64,000 bases of DNA. Origin: Sipunculus nudus. Its lineage: Eukaryota; Annelida; Sipuncula; Golfingiida; Sipunculidae. Of the stretch, positions 25,401 through 37,600 are shown piece after piece (positions within the stretch are counted from its first letter, which is position 1; each line of letters opens with the position of its first letter). Where the stretch lies: contig CM049318.1 of assembly GCA_026874595.1 (NCBI GenBank), positions 28,794,956-28,858,955 on the forward strand, written 5' to 3'. Both the position numbers and the translations under genes were made by a program. Below the pieces are notes generated by a model. That model was not told the origin of the DNA. It did not search any database and was given only the letters and a program-made list of their open reading frames with translations.

Positions 25401-28400
25401 TCAGGAAAGTTTAAGTAAGCATCTCTGATGCACTAAAACGCTTATGGGCACTCAGAAAATCTGAGGATCCGAGCATCTGATGGGATTCGCAAATTTCTGG
25501 CTTTGGGACCTTATATCAGTTAATAACCATAACTGCCTGCCTCAAACAAATCTGTCAGTGGTGTAAACACTGCACTGATAACTGAGGGCTTACATTATGC
25601 TATAAGCATATATTCATATAATGACACAATTTCTATAATCATATAATGATGTGATGATTAAATAAAAATAAAAAAAAAAATTCAATTTTTACAAAACCCT
25701 TGTATAGTGTTTAGATAATAGAAATGTTTGAAGTCATTTAATTTCCACTTAGTGATTCAAAATTGGTCAGAACCCCCTGAAAATGTGTTGTTGCAGCTCT
25801 AGGGGTGGGGGGGGGGGGGGGTTGGACCCCCCGGGGGACCTGCCTCTCTTATATATACTCATGTCACCTTTTTGTTTATGAGAGTTTGCAATTTTTTTGG
25901 GAAAAGGAAGTCATTGCAAAAAAAAAAAAAACTTTATGAATTAGAGGCCTCATCATTGAATGAAGGTCAAAGTGCAAAAGATGGATACTAAGTTATGAAT
26001 AATAATTGATCTTGTATGTTGTAACTGTTAATCTAAGATAGCTATCATAAAAAGTAGTGGTAGGATTTGGTTTACAAATCATAATGGATGATTGAAAAAT
26101 AAAAACGACCAATGATTAAATATTAATTATTTTATGTAAATTTATATTACTTTGAAATCTGCTGTATACTGATACCTAAAATATTTACCCCAGTAAATAG
26201 TCTGAAACCATCATTCCCCACGCATCCAAGGTTGACTTCCTTGTGTGTGCATATATAATTGTTTTTGATTGATTATACAAAAATGCAATCAGTTTAATTG
26301 ATTATGAAAGAAAATGACCGATGATTGATTTAACCGATTAATCAGCACACCACTAATAAATAGTTAGATTTTTCAAATTATCTGTCAACAGTGAACAATT
26401 TTTCATACTAGTTTGATATTCACTGGTGTCCCCTCCAGAATTTTAAGGTGTGTTATTGATTCATAAAATGATGGATATACTCTGTGTAGGATATTGTATG
26501 GTGAGATCCTAAAAATGAAACCTCATGAAACAGTGAAAATAAAAAAATATTTACCTTGTGAATCTGAAACCATGCAACCACAAAGAGCACAATTCATAAA
26601 GTGATAATTTGTGAATAAACCAGGTGTCCTTGTGCATGAGTCAGTATTTTAATGAATACTTTTTACACGTTGACCACTGATAGAATGCAATAATCAAGAT
26701 CTGCTGATTCCCTGTTAATTCAACCAAGTTCTTGGAACTAAAAATTGCCAGGGTTCTTCCTTGTTTTATTTCGTTTTCTTCTTTATAATACCTTCACCAT
26801 TGTTGTGTTTTTATGTTTTCTTATCTTACTTGGAGTGTTTATGGTTTACAAGGAAGTGTATGGTAACGTTTGACATCCTGCTGTGTGTAAAGTTCCCAAA
26901 AATTTTGAGAGTCCTGGATGGTTCTGAATCTGGAAATCCCCTTTCTAGTTATGGAAACTTATCCTGGTTTTGTTTGCTACTGTTGGTTGGTTAACTTTTG
27001 GAATTAACTGTGTGTTAAGAGATGACAATCAGAGTGCTTCAGTTCATTCTTGTCAGCTTTATTTGGACACATATTTGCAGTCTAAGTAACTTTATAGAGC
27101 TAGCATTGTGTGTATATGCATACATGTGGTACATATGCATATGCAGAATGTAGGTATGCATAATGCAGTCACTAGATATTCAATTCATATGTCTGCTTAT
27201 GTAGTTCATATGCAGCAGAATCGGGGCTATAGTATTCTACCAGTCATGATCATCTTTAGACCGTTAAGCTTCCACATATATGCAACCAACCACCTTAGGT
27301 TACCTTAAAATCTCCACTTAAAACCGCACTTCCGATAAAAAACGCACCCAGACTTCGCCGAAATTCCAGGTGAGACACCTAAGTGAGAAATACTAAGAAC
27401 CCCCCTTTAAAACCGCACCAACTTTTGCTACGGAATGATTTGACAAAAGACACAATCAAGCTATCATCTAGAAATGAACACGTGTAGGTTGCCACTCGGC
27501 CATTCCTGTCCACTTTAAAATTCCTAGGGCATTTTATTTAAATACATCATAACACTTTTTTGCAGGGTCACTCAAGCATGAAGTTTGGGAAGACGTAAGG
27601 GCCGGTGAACCTCTGCCTGTTTATACAGATTTTATATTCCGTGCCGTATTCTTGTTTGCTACTGATTTGTCATTACATTTTCGAAAAAATATTCTGCTGA
27701 TCCATTTCAAGTCACTGTATATTTTTATTCTAAAAGTAATATTTTGAAATTTTAATTTTTGATGAAAATTCCATCTTCTGGAATTACTCGGAAGATTCAA
27801 ATCATTTTCATACTGGTTACTTCGGTATTGTCATCGTAACATCGTACGTTGACATCGCTCCATGTCACAGTTTGCTGCGTTTGAAAACATCGCTGGTCAA
27901 CTTAACTAAACATCAAAGTAACTGAAGTTACCTTGTCGAGATACGCACGTATAGGAAACATGACGCTTGGAAACAAGTGATTTTAAGGTAAAATTAAAGT
28001 GGCCAGTCAGGGTAAGCAAGTTTTTTTCCTGAAGAAAGTTTCCGTGTGGGGAGCCATTTTGTCAAGGCAGTGTTCGCGCAAGGCACACTGGGAGGAAATA
28101 GGTGGCTGTTCTGTTTACCAACCACCAGGTACAGCCGTTCAAAATATTCTTAGCAGAATACCGGGGCGTTTCAGCACATGGCGGCACTCAAACTTGATTT
28201 TAAAACGATCGTCTGCCATTGTGTGACTCTTTACGATGTCAGCTTTTGATTTATTTTACGTTTTTAACAAATAATCATTGCTAAATAATGCCACAAATGG
28301 GTTTAAAGTAGGCTTTTATTTCAATTTTGCTTGACCATGCCCAACGAAGTGGGCCGCTGTGTGTTACCAGGATACAGCAGGGTTATTGTAAACGTATTAT

Positions 28401-31400
28401 TTGGTGACAATTACCAAGATTTTATAACAAGTTATATATCACACGAAAACTTATCAGAAGTATTTAATTTATAAATAACAAATAATCGTAAATAATACAT
28501 TTACGCTCGGCTCCCATGCATGCAAGACTGCTGCTAAGAACGGCCTTCGAAAGTTGCAATATTATCGCCCACTCGCCGGCCCAAAAACGATGTCTGTCAG
28601 GAAGATATTCAGGAAACCCTTCTAGAATAAACCGCACAGTGCTTTCAGGAAATCAACCTGATATCAAGATTTTGAATTTCTTGATTAAACCGCGGTTTTA
28701 AGTGGAGATTTTACGGTACATGCTTTTTCCATTTGCCAACATTGCCATGTATACTAACAGTTTGTATTTAAACCAACAAGCTCATATATCCATCACAGAG
28801 GCATTATAAGAACATTTCTTAACTGGAATTTACCCATAAGACATTAATAAATGTATGCAGGGTTGGCTAGAAATTTCCAAAAATACTATTGAAAAGGTTG
28901 GTGAAGAGCTGGGTTTAATGTATATCAACTTTTTTTTTGTGATTTCAGAATGCACAGTCAGCATGTAAGTGTGGTCCTGGCCACTACCTTGTGCCGCCAT
29001 GTACAGATCCAGACCAAGTGATTTGTAAACCCTGCACGGAGGACACGTTCAACCTGGAGTGGGACAGCTCTGAGGAGTGCTCTGAGTGTACAGCTTGTAA
29101 GGCTGGTCAGAATGTCACGAGGCCCTGTGTCAAGGATGAACATGATACCCAATGCAGCGGCTGCCCAGAAAATGCCATAGCATGGCAGTATAACTGTGTC
29201 TGTAAGAAGAACTACAAGGCAGTGTTCTTTAATAAAGGTCAGTATACATATTTTGTAGAGGTTCATCATCCAGGGAGCAAGGTCGCAGGTTTAATTGCAC
29301 AGAGACCTTGATTCATTGGGCCTCCTGACCAGCTGTATCATGAATTTTCTACAGGCGTGCTTGTGATGGGGACAGAACCATATTGGCAAATCAAATCCAT
29401 CGTTACAAAAATAAACAGTACACAGAAACTAAAACTGTTCAAATACCTTATCAACATTAACACATGCACCAGAAACTCATTAGGTTTACAAGCTTTTATA
29501 TGATAGGTCAAATTCTTGATGTCTTCCATTGGCAGATGGTTGCTCTAAAAATAACAAGAGCTTTGTCCCCTCCCCCCCCCCTTAGATGGGCTGTATCCTT
29601 GCCACCTGATTTGGTCAGTTATCTTGTTAATAGCTCATGAAATAGCATGCCCCCAAAACAAGGACTCTGCAAACTGAAGCAAAGGTCTGGCTCCAAGAAA
29701 TATGTGCATGTATGGTTACTTCCAGTACTCCCTTGCAGTTTTCTTCATGCATTTGTTTTCCATTACATTACCAGCCTCCTACTTCCATGTTGTGTGGAAA
29801 GAGTACATGAGTACTTGGATACCAAGCAATTCTTAATGCATCCTGGCCAAATCACTCTTTTAAAAAGAGTGACACTGTTTTGAAGATTTACTTAAAAAAT
29901 ACACTAATTTTATGCTGATTTTACTTTTTTTGCTCTTTTATATTTAGGAGGCTTTTCTACTTGAGCCAAAATCAGTGCTGAAGTACTTGTTAAGCATGCA
30001 TTTTGATTTTATCAGTTAATCTAATATGCATCTGCTACATATTTCCATTACACAAACATATTCCTTTTCATACTTCTGTTCATGAACAAAGACAATTTTT
30101 GTGCATGAACATTAACATGTTCCTCTGACTTCAACAAGAAAAATGTTACAGACTCCTGGAGTTGGTTACACCACCAGGATGCACAAGAACAATGTCAAGC
30201 CTGGCAGTGATGGCAACATAGTAATAGTGATACCCACACTCAGACTGTTCATCTTTATTTTATTAAATATGATGTTACATTAAATTTGGCATTATTATGT
30301 CTCCCCACCCCCCTCCCAGGGAGACCTGTTGTTTTCAGTGCCATCGTCTGTTGTCTTCTGTAGGATATATTGTGAATGTGATAATTTTTGAAGGGCTGCA
30401 TGTTTTCCTCCCAAAATTAAACAACTATTGTTTCTACCAAATCCCATTCCCAGACAGGTTTGAAACCGGTTGACCTTGACCTTCATCTTCAAGGTCAAAT
30501 CTGCCAAAATTTAAAGTGTTTGTGAACCCCATAACTTTTGAAGTATTTCACATTTTGTCCTCAAATATTGATTAGTATTTTCAAGGTACATGTATGTGTG
30601 TATGTTAATGATTTGTTTTAGTTTCAGCATACAAACCTGATTCTGTATATCTCTCCCTAGTATCAGTTTAAAGAAAATAAATACAGGAAAACAAATTTCA
30701 GACCTTTGATTGGTCTTCTTCAAGTTTCAGATCACTTCCGATGTGAGCCGTGTCCTGAAGGTTTTGAAACCAGTGGGGCCTCGTTGGCCGAAACATGTAA
30801 CATCTCACCCATGGAAAACCCAGGCCCTACCCCAGTAGTGTCAACAACAGTCAAGTCAACACACAGTCCAGGTACAGTATAAACTTTAGTAAGTCATTAA
30901 AAGGTCCTATTCACATACCAGGTATTGTAAAAACAGAAGTTTTGAGTTTCCTTTTAAAATCTTATGGTATCTGCCAATATGTAATTCTAAAACTGTTTGC
31001 TTAGTCCTGTACACAAGTGGAGATAAACTTAAACTTGGAGCGATCAGTGGGGCAAAACATAAACATAGCGTGCATGGCACCTGGTAGCCATACCACTTAT
31101 ATCAGCAAATCAAGATTTAATAAGTTTCCAACAGGTGTTTCTTCTTCTGTCATGCTTCTTTTCTTTGTTAAGGAGGTCAGACCTCTTGTTAAGGTTAATA
31201 GACACATGTGGACTCTGTTTTCTTAAACACAGAACCGTAACAGTGCATAAAACAAATTTATGTATTTGAAATACCGTAAAAAACCGCATATACGTCGAGA
31301 AATTTGTTCCCAAAAAATTAATTCAAGAAAGGGGAGTCAACTTATGTGCGGGTCTAAGCCTGAGAGGCAAAATTTTGCACGAACTTTGTCAAACTGCCGG

Positions 31401-34400
31401 CCTGAATGTCTTAACTGATCGACAACTAGATATCCGTTTCCGGTGAAGTCAGGTACACAAGTCCCCCTTTCGGTCCAAAAATACAGTCTAATAAGGTTTC
31501 CGAATATTTTTTTTTTCAAATTTTTACCATTTACGCTGTTCTTTCATTTGATAATGCAGTATATGAAAATGTTTGCAATTTACATGGTTGATGACGACCA
31601 GGAAATGACCCGCGTCTGGCTATAATGAGCTTCATTCACGGCGATTAAGTACGAGTGCAAGAGGCACGGGTATTGCGTAATCAGTTGGGATTTTATCCAG
31701 GGCATCGGCCCCTGTGTAATTGACAGCCAATTATGTTACAGTATTTCCCCACAAAAACATTTGGTGTTTGCGTAAGTTTGCAAACATGTAAACGGTAAAA
31801 GCCTGTGGGCCGTGGTATCTGAACTACAGACATGTGACAGATGGCTGATTACAGCACCGATTGGTGCTCACTCGGTACGGGGATGGCTGCCTGTCCCAGG
31901 AAGCCCAAAACAAGTCACGCTGTTCACCTGTGTACTTACACGCGGGGGAAATTATTACTCCGTTCGGAAGTTCCTACTTAAAAATCACCCCAAATCGTAG
32001 TGAATGACTGCGGCACTGAGCAAAGCTCGGGGAAAAAAATAGACCAAAGTTCAACCTGACATCGATATCAATCGCTATGAACAAACGAACACAAAACCTG
32101 CAAGACTTAGTCAAAATTAGTACTCCACAGAATGTGAAATATATGATTCATTCACGAAAACTTTCATCAAAAAGATAGGAAAACGGAGTTTGATCAAAGA
32201 ACGACTGACGTGTTGTCCACATGTTGCCCTGGCTTCCGTGCTCTCACTCTGCGGTTCGCTATGCTGGATAACTACGCTGCATATATGCAGTTATATCGCA
32301 TGTAATTGTTCATTAGTGCGTCCGTCTGTGGAGGCAAGGAAGACCGGAGTTAATTAAAACTTGAATAAAACTGTCGTTTACGGCCTTGTGTTTTCTCAGA
32401 ATGTATAATAAAAATCATAAAATTCCTGCCCTTGATCCACGGATATGACCAAGCTGAGGACAGCTTACACTGTCACGCGGCCTTATCAGGCGACTCGCTT
32501 GGTCGCGCGTTCTTTTCAATTTAGATTATATAAAATGTAGAGAAGTCCGCGACAATCCTGTTTTAATAACACGCTTAAATAATCATGTTTTTATTGATAT
32601 CTGACACAAACAATCATTAGAAGTTTAAAATAAATGAGCAATGACGGAAGGTGTGAGAAATCCTTGGCTGTTCTATTATCGCACACCTGCCGATTCTGAG
32701 TGTCAGACGAGCTTCATTTCTGCAAAATACCTAAAGTATCGACCTGTTATATTTATTATTCTTAGAGTCTTTATGATGCCCAATAACTTTTAAATAGATT
32801 GCACAACAAAACAAATGACATTTTTACAGTTTAAAAAATATTGGAGTGGTATGAATGTCAAAAACGAGTGGCCAGCCATACAATTCACCTTTCCCCAGTG
32901 GCCTGTCACACTACTATCGATGGTCATGTATGCTGCTTAAGACCGGTTTTAACCTCCAGAATGGCTTGAAAAAATTTTTACCTGATATCTACCCTGAAAA
33001 TTCATACTCGACTAATATACAAATCGACTTATATGCGAGTTTTTACGGTAGTAAGTCCATGTGCCAGAATAGTGATACTTGAAACTTGTGTATACAACCA
33101 AAATGAACTTATAACATGACATAAAACACATAATATTATACCTTTAACATGCTTTATTAACTCATTTGTGAGCTATAACCTAAGCTGGATGTCTAATCAT
33201 CATCTGTTTGCCACTTTTCTCAGCAGTGGCTGGATAGATTTCAGCTAAATTCTGTACACCTTTTTGTTGGTTTTCTGTGTGTAATGGACCTTAAATTGAA
33301 AATTGTACATGTTTTAGCATTACAGCATGTCATGCAGTCATGGTGTAATTGACCTATCCATGAACTCTGTGTGACCTTATCACATATTCATTCAGTGAAT
33401 AATTATAAGCTTTGGACTAAAGAGCAACCAATCATGTAACCGTAAAGCGTCAATCATCTAACAACAAAAAAATTTTGCATAATTTTGCAGAGCTCTGCCA
33501 AACAGAACACTTGTATTCTGTACCAGTACCCATGTCTGCATGTTTTCCGGGATATTTTTTTTATACAAAGAAGACTATAAAAAGTTCTAGGCTACGGGCT
33601 GCAGGAGCCATTCCTCAGACTACTGAGTGAATAATAATGTCTTACCTGGCATGTAATTCATTTGAGACAATTCACAAATACTGCGATACATTCAACAATG
33701 GAGGACAGCTATACCAGTTGTTGATGTCAGCCAATGCCAAATACAACGTCATCAACCTTTGTGATGTCACTGTTATGTGGAAAACAGCTTTCACTACCAT
33801 CGTCATGGAAAACCTTCTATGTAGGAGCGTTTCGGGGTCTCATTATCATAATTAGGTGAAAAGGGCGGTGAATATAGGCTGTGGTGGATAGGTCAATTGG
33901 CCCAGTAACTGAAAGGATTTGCATCATCCCTACAATTATCCCCATCATTATTTTTGTAGATGAAGTCAGTGCTCGGGGAGAAGAGAAGAATGTCACAGGT
34001 GTGACACCTAGGTATTCATCATCTAGAGGTATGTTTACCTGTGTCATACTGAATCAAACTGTATAAAATCATACTCTTAAGAGCAGGGTTGGGTTTTGGG
34101 CTGATCCTGTTTTCAGCAGGGCACAGCCTAAAAACCTGCCTTTAAGTGCCTACAATATGTTATAACTGGCTAAAAATTTCTTTCAACTGCCTAAAACCTT
34201 ACATCCCCTTACTTGTGACTTGCGGTTTAACTATGTTTTATTGTTAAGCAGCTTAATGCAGTAAAGAAAAATGCATTAGGAATTCAAACAAAATAAATTA
34301 AACCATGATACAAATAAAAACAAATGAAAACAGCACTACTTCAGGTTTTTTCATATGAACACAGTTCTCTGACAGTTTTAACTTGTATCCCAAAACCCTG

Positions 34401-34594
34401 TTCTGAGATCTTCCACTTCCATTACTGAAATTACTTTTGATTTATAAAAGAATGATCATACTGTAAGCTAATAACCAGAAACTATGTTTGGCTTTTTGAT
34501 CACAAGGGATTAAGTTAGGAGTACAGCTCTGCCGGTTAGGGATTTTGGGTAAAGATATTACACTGGGGCTTCTAAATACATCAGCGGCATAAGC

Positions 34595-34687
<93 letters not shown>

Positions 34688-37600
34688 TTTCATTAAAAAG
34701 AGTACAATTAAAAGTGTGAATACATTTTGCTTTAAAGTGACCTAATCACGTACAATGCTTGTTGAATTGACACAGAAAATGGCATCTTCTCTTTGAAATA
34801 AGATGGTACCTGGCAAAATAATGTACTGGAACCGTTTGATTAATCCTGTACACAAGTTAAAAAAGTAGACCAGGCACAGACAATGGTGCAAACATAAACA
34901 TAGCCACCTGCGTTATCCATGTTCTTTTTATGTTAACAACTGGTGTTTCACAACCGTGCTTGTTCATGTTTCACTAATCCTTGTTTAGGATTGGTCACAC
35001 ATGCCCAAAATCCAATCTCCCGTCCACGGACCTTGTTATGGTAAACAGACATAAGGGGACTGTGTTTACTAACATGCAGAATCATAATAAGGTATTAAAC
35101 AGCTGAAGGGAATGTACTGAGGCCTTGTACCGGGATGGTTTTGCTGGGAAATTTTGTGTTTACAAAGCAATAATGAACTCACATTTTGAAAGAATGGGCA
35201 TAATATAGCTCCTGATAATGTCCCTTTAATATTAAAAGGTTACTACTTCCTTAGCTTTACACCACTGTATTTAAAACTATCAGACTTTTTTCATGGTGTA
35301 GGACACAAATCACTACTTCGAGTTTTGTCTCCTGGTGGTGTTTAAATAGTTACGGCACTGGGCTTTAGACAAAAGGTTATGGGTTGACTGTTTTATCTGC
35401 TAGGATCTTGCTAATGTCTTAACTACAAAGGGAAGCACCCTGTCTACCAGAAATTGATATTATTAATACAACAGGCAGATGTAGAATGATCTAGTAAAGC
35501 CTTCGGATCTTCCGAAGGACAGCTCAGCACCCCTAAATGGCTTTATCAGAAATCCAGCCTTTTTGCTTTAAAAGAATTCCCCCACCCCCAAATACAGTCA
35601 ATTATTTCTTAGCATCATTGTCGAGCTATCCTGAAAGTTTCATTAAAATCATGACAAAAACATAACCCCAGCTCCTTGCCAGAAGTGTTAACCATACACT
35701 GCCTTTTATGGTAGCATGTGATCTATGTTACCCTGGAAGCCAAATAAAAGTATCAAACTAAAAAAGGACTTAAAGATCAGGATAGTAGATGGTATTAAAC
35801 TATAAACATAGCTGCGTGAATAGTGTATGGTACAAGATAAGTGAATGATACATTGTTTTACACCCTCTTATATTTTACTTCAGAAAATGAAAACCACAGC
35901 TGGATATGGAAAATGATACCAGCAGTTGTCATCCCCATTATACTCTCTGTGGGACTGGTGATTTTCATCTTTTTTATTATCACCAAAAGAAATAAGAAAA
36001 CAGATGAACCAACAGATACAAAAGAAGAGGCACCAAAGGATCCGTTGTTGCCCCCTTTCACAGTGGTGAGTTGCAGCAAAATTGTGCATCAAGCCTGTAC
36101 AGTGTTCTTTGATGCTAAATTCAACTTGTGCCACAGAATTCGCCATAAGGTGCATGGCACTTCCAAAGTTTTTAGAGGGCTCCATTTGCTATATATCTGT
36201 CTTGATCTTTCCTCAGTTACCAAAATGCTGAATGGATTGTCAATTAAATCATTAAAAGTTATAGACATATTATTTTATACTTAAACAAATCTAGTAGCGT
36301 TCGATCATTAGCCCCATATTCACACTAAATCTAGAATAGATTGTCAATTAAATCATTAAAAGTTATAGACATTATTTTGTACTTAAACAAATCTAGTAGC
36401 ATTTGATCATTAGCCCCATATTCACACTAAGTCTAGACCACTGTAGATTCCTTGAATTCGCTCTATCTGAGTTGAACACACTTCACTTAAAAAGCAGTTA
36501 AGAGCAGACTATACTAGATGAACAGTTTCAGGTTGGTCTAGATTCTAAAATGCACTGGACTGCAATTTGAGCATGCTGAATTTCATGTATAAATACAACT
36601 GGAGTAAATACCTAGATTTCAAGCTTGACACCAAAGGTCTAACCCAATAGTTTAGACCCATTGAAATGGTCACTGGCACAGTGTAATTACAAGTGGAATT
36701 ATATAGCAAGCTAGATTATTCAAGCCTGCTTTTTTTGTGTAAATGTGGATATTATGTATTTGCAAACAATGTGGCTTCTTAAAAACTGTTAATATCATAG
36801 CCAAAGTGCCGTCTGTAAAATAACAACAACAACACCCCCCCCCCAAACATGCAGAGAATATCTTGGATTCACTCCAATATTTATATCACATGTGGATTAT
36901 TCATTGAATTTTCTCAATTTACAGAGCGCAGATGCTCCTGTAGAGATCAGGGTTGACCGCCAAGTATCGCAGCTTGTTGTGACAATCCAGGTTAGTGTGT
37001 GCTTTGTGTTTTAACCCTTTTGTGTACACCCTAATGAGAGTCCCTGCCCTAACAAACATCCACATCATGGTAATGTGGTCTCCCATATTCATTAGCAATC
37101 CAAACTTGCCAGATTTTTATTATACCTCTTATTTATGATTTTATGAATTTTTTTTTCTTCTTTAAACAAGCAAGTCAAAACATATATTGTATGTAATATT
37201 TTTATTGTATCCGCCAAAACGAAGTTTTGCGGATACTATGTTTTTGACCGGGTTCCGCCGCCGCCGCCGCGTTCGTTTCCAGAGAACTCCTCTGAGACTA
37301 CTGGACAGATTTTTCTGAACTTACACAAATTATCGGGTCACATGTGAACTGGTGCCTAACCAAGTGACCTTGACCTCTGACCTTTCGTCTCTGCCCAGCG
37401 TCCGTTTGTGCGTCTGTTTACACACATAAACCCATATATCTCGGGAACCGTTTGACCGATCCGGAAAATTTTTTTACACAAATGTAGCCCTGGGATAGCT
37501 TTATAACTTACACAACAAAAGGTGGCGCCACCTGCAACCATGTTTGCACAGTGTCCATCTGTTCATCTGCCTGGGGTTAAAATCACTCATATCTCTGCAG

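Larger units (their letters stand above)
6247..28948 (+). other. Intron 1 of the receptor gene (22.7 kb)
   Basis: Donor GTAAGT at 6247; acceptor with a T-rich tract ending TTTCAG at 28948. I found no cysteine-rich or other convincing exon inside. Repeats occupy a large share and are listed separately: a Helitron-like 5' fragment, MITEs, a foldback-like element, nested Helitron-like elements, a pogo-like element and microsatellites. Confidence 0.6.
30872..33959 (+). other. Intron 3
   Basis: Contains dispersed repeat copy 2 (30990-31260) and a pogo-like element (31274-33048). The part after 33050 has no recognised feature. Confidence 0.75.
34029..35883 (+). other. Intron 4
   Basis: Holds a long TA microsatellite (34598-34685) and dispersed repeat copy 3 (34830-35240). 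Near 35600-35680 there is a short fragment ('gaaagtttcattaaaatcat') like the LINE-tail repeat at 52890-53050. Confidence 0.7.
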
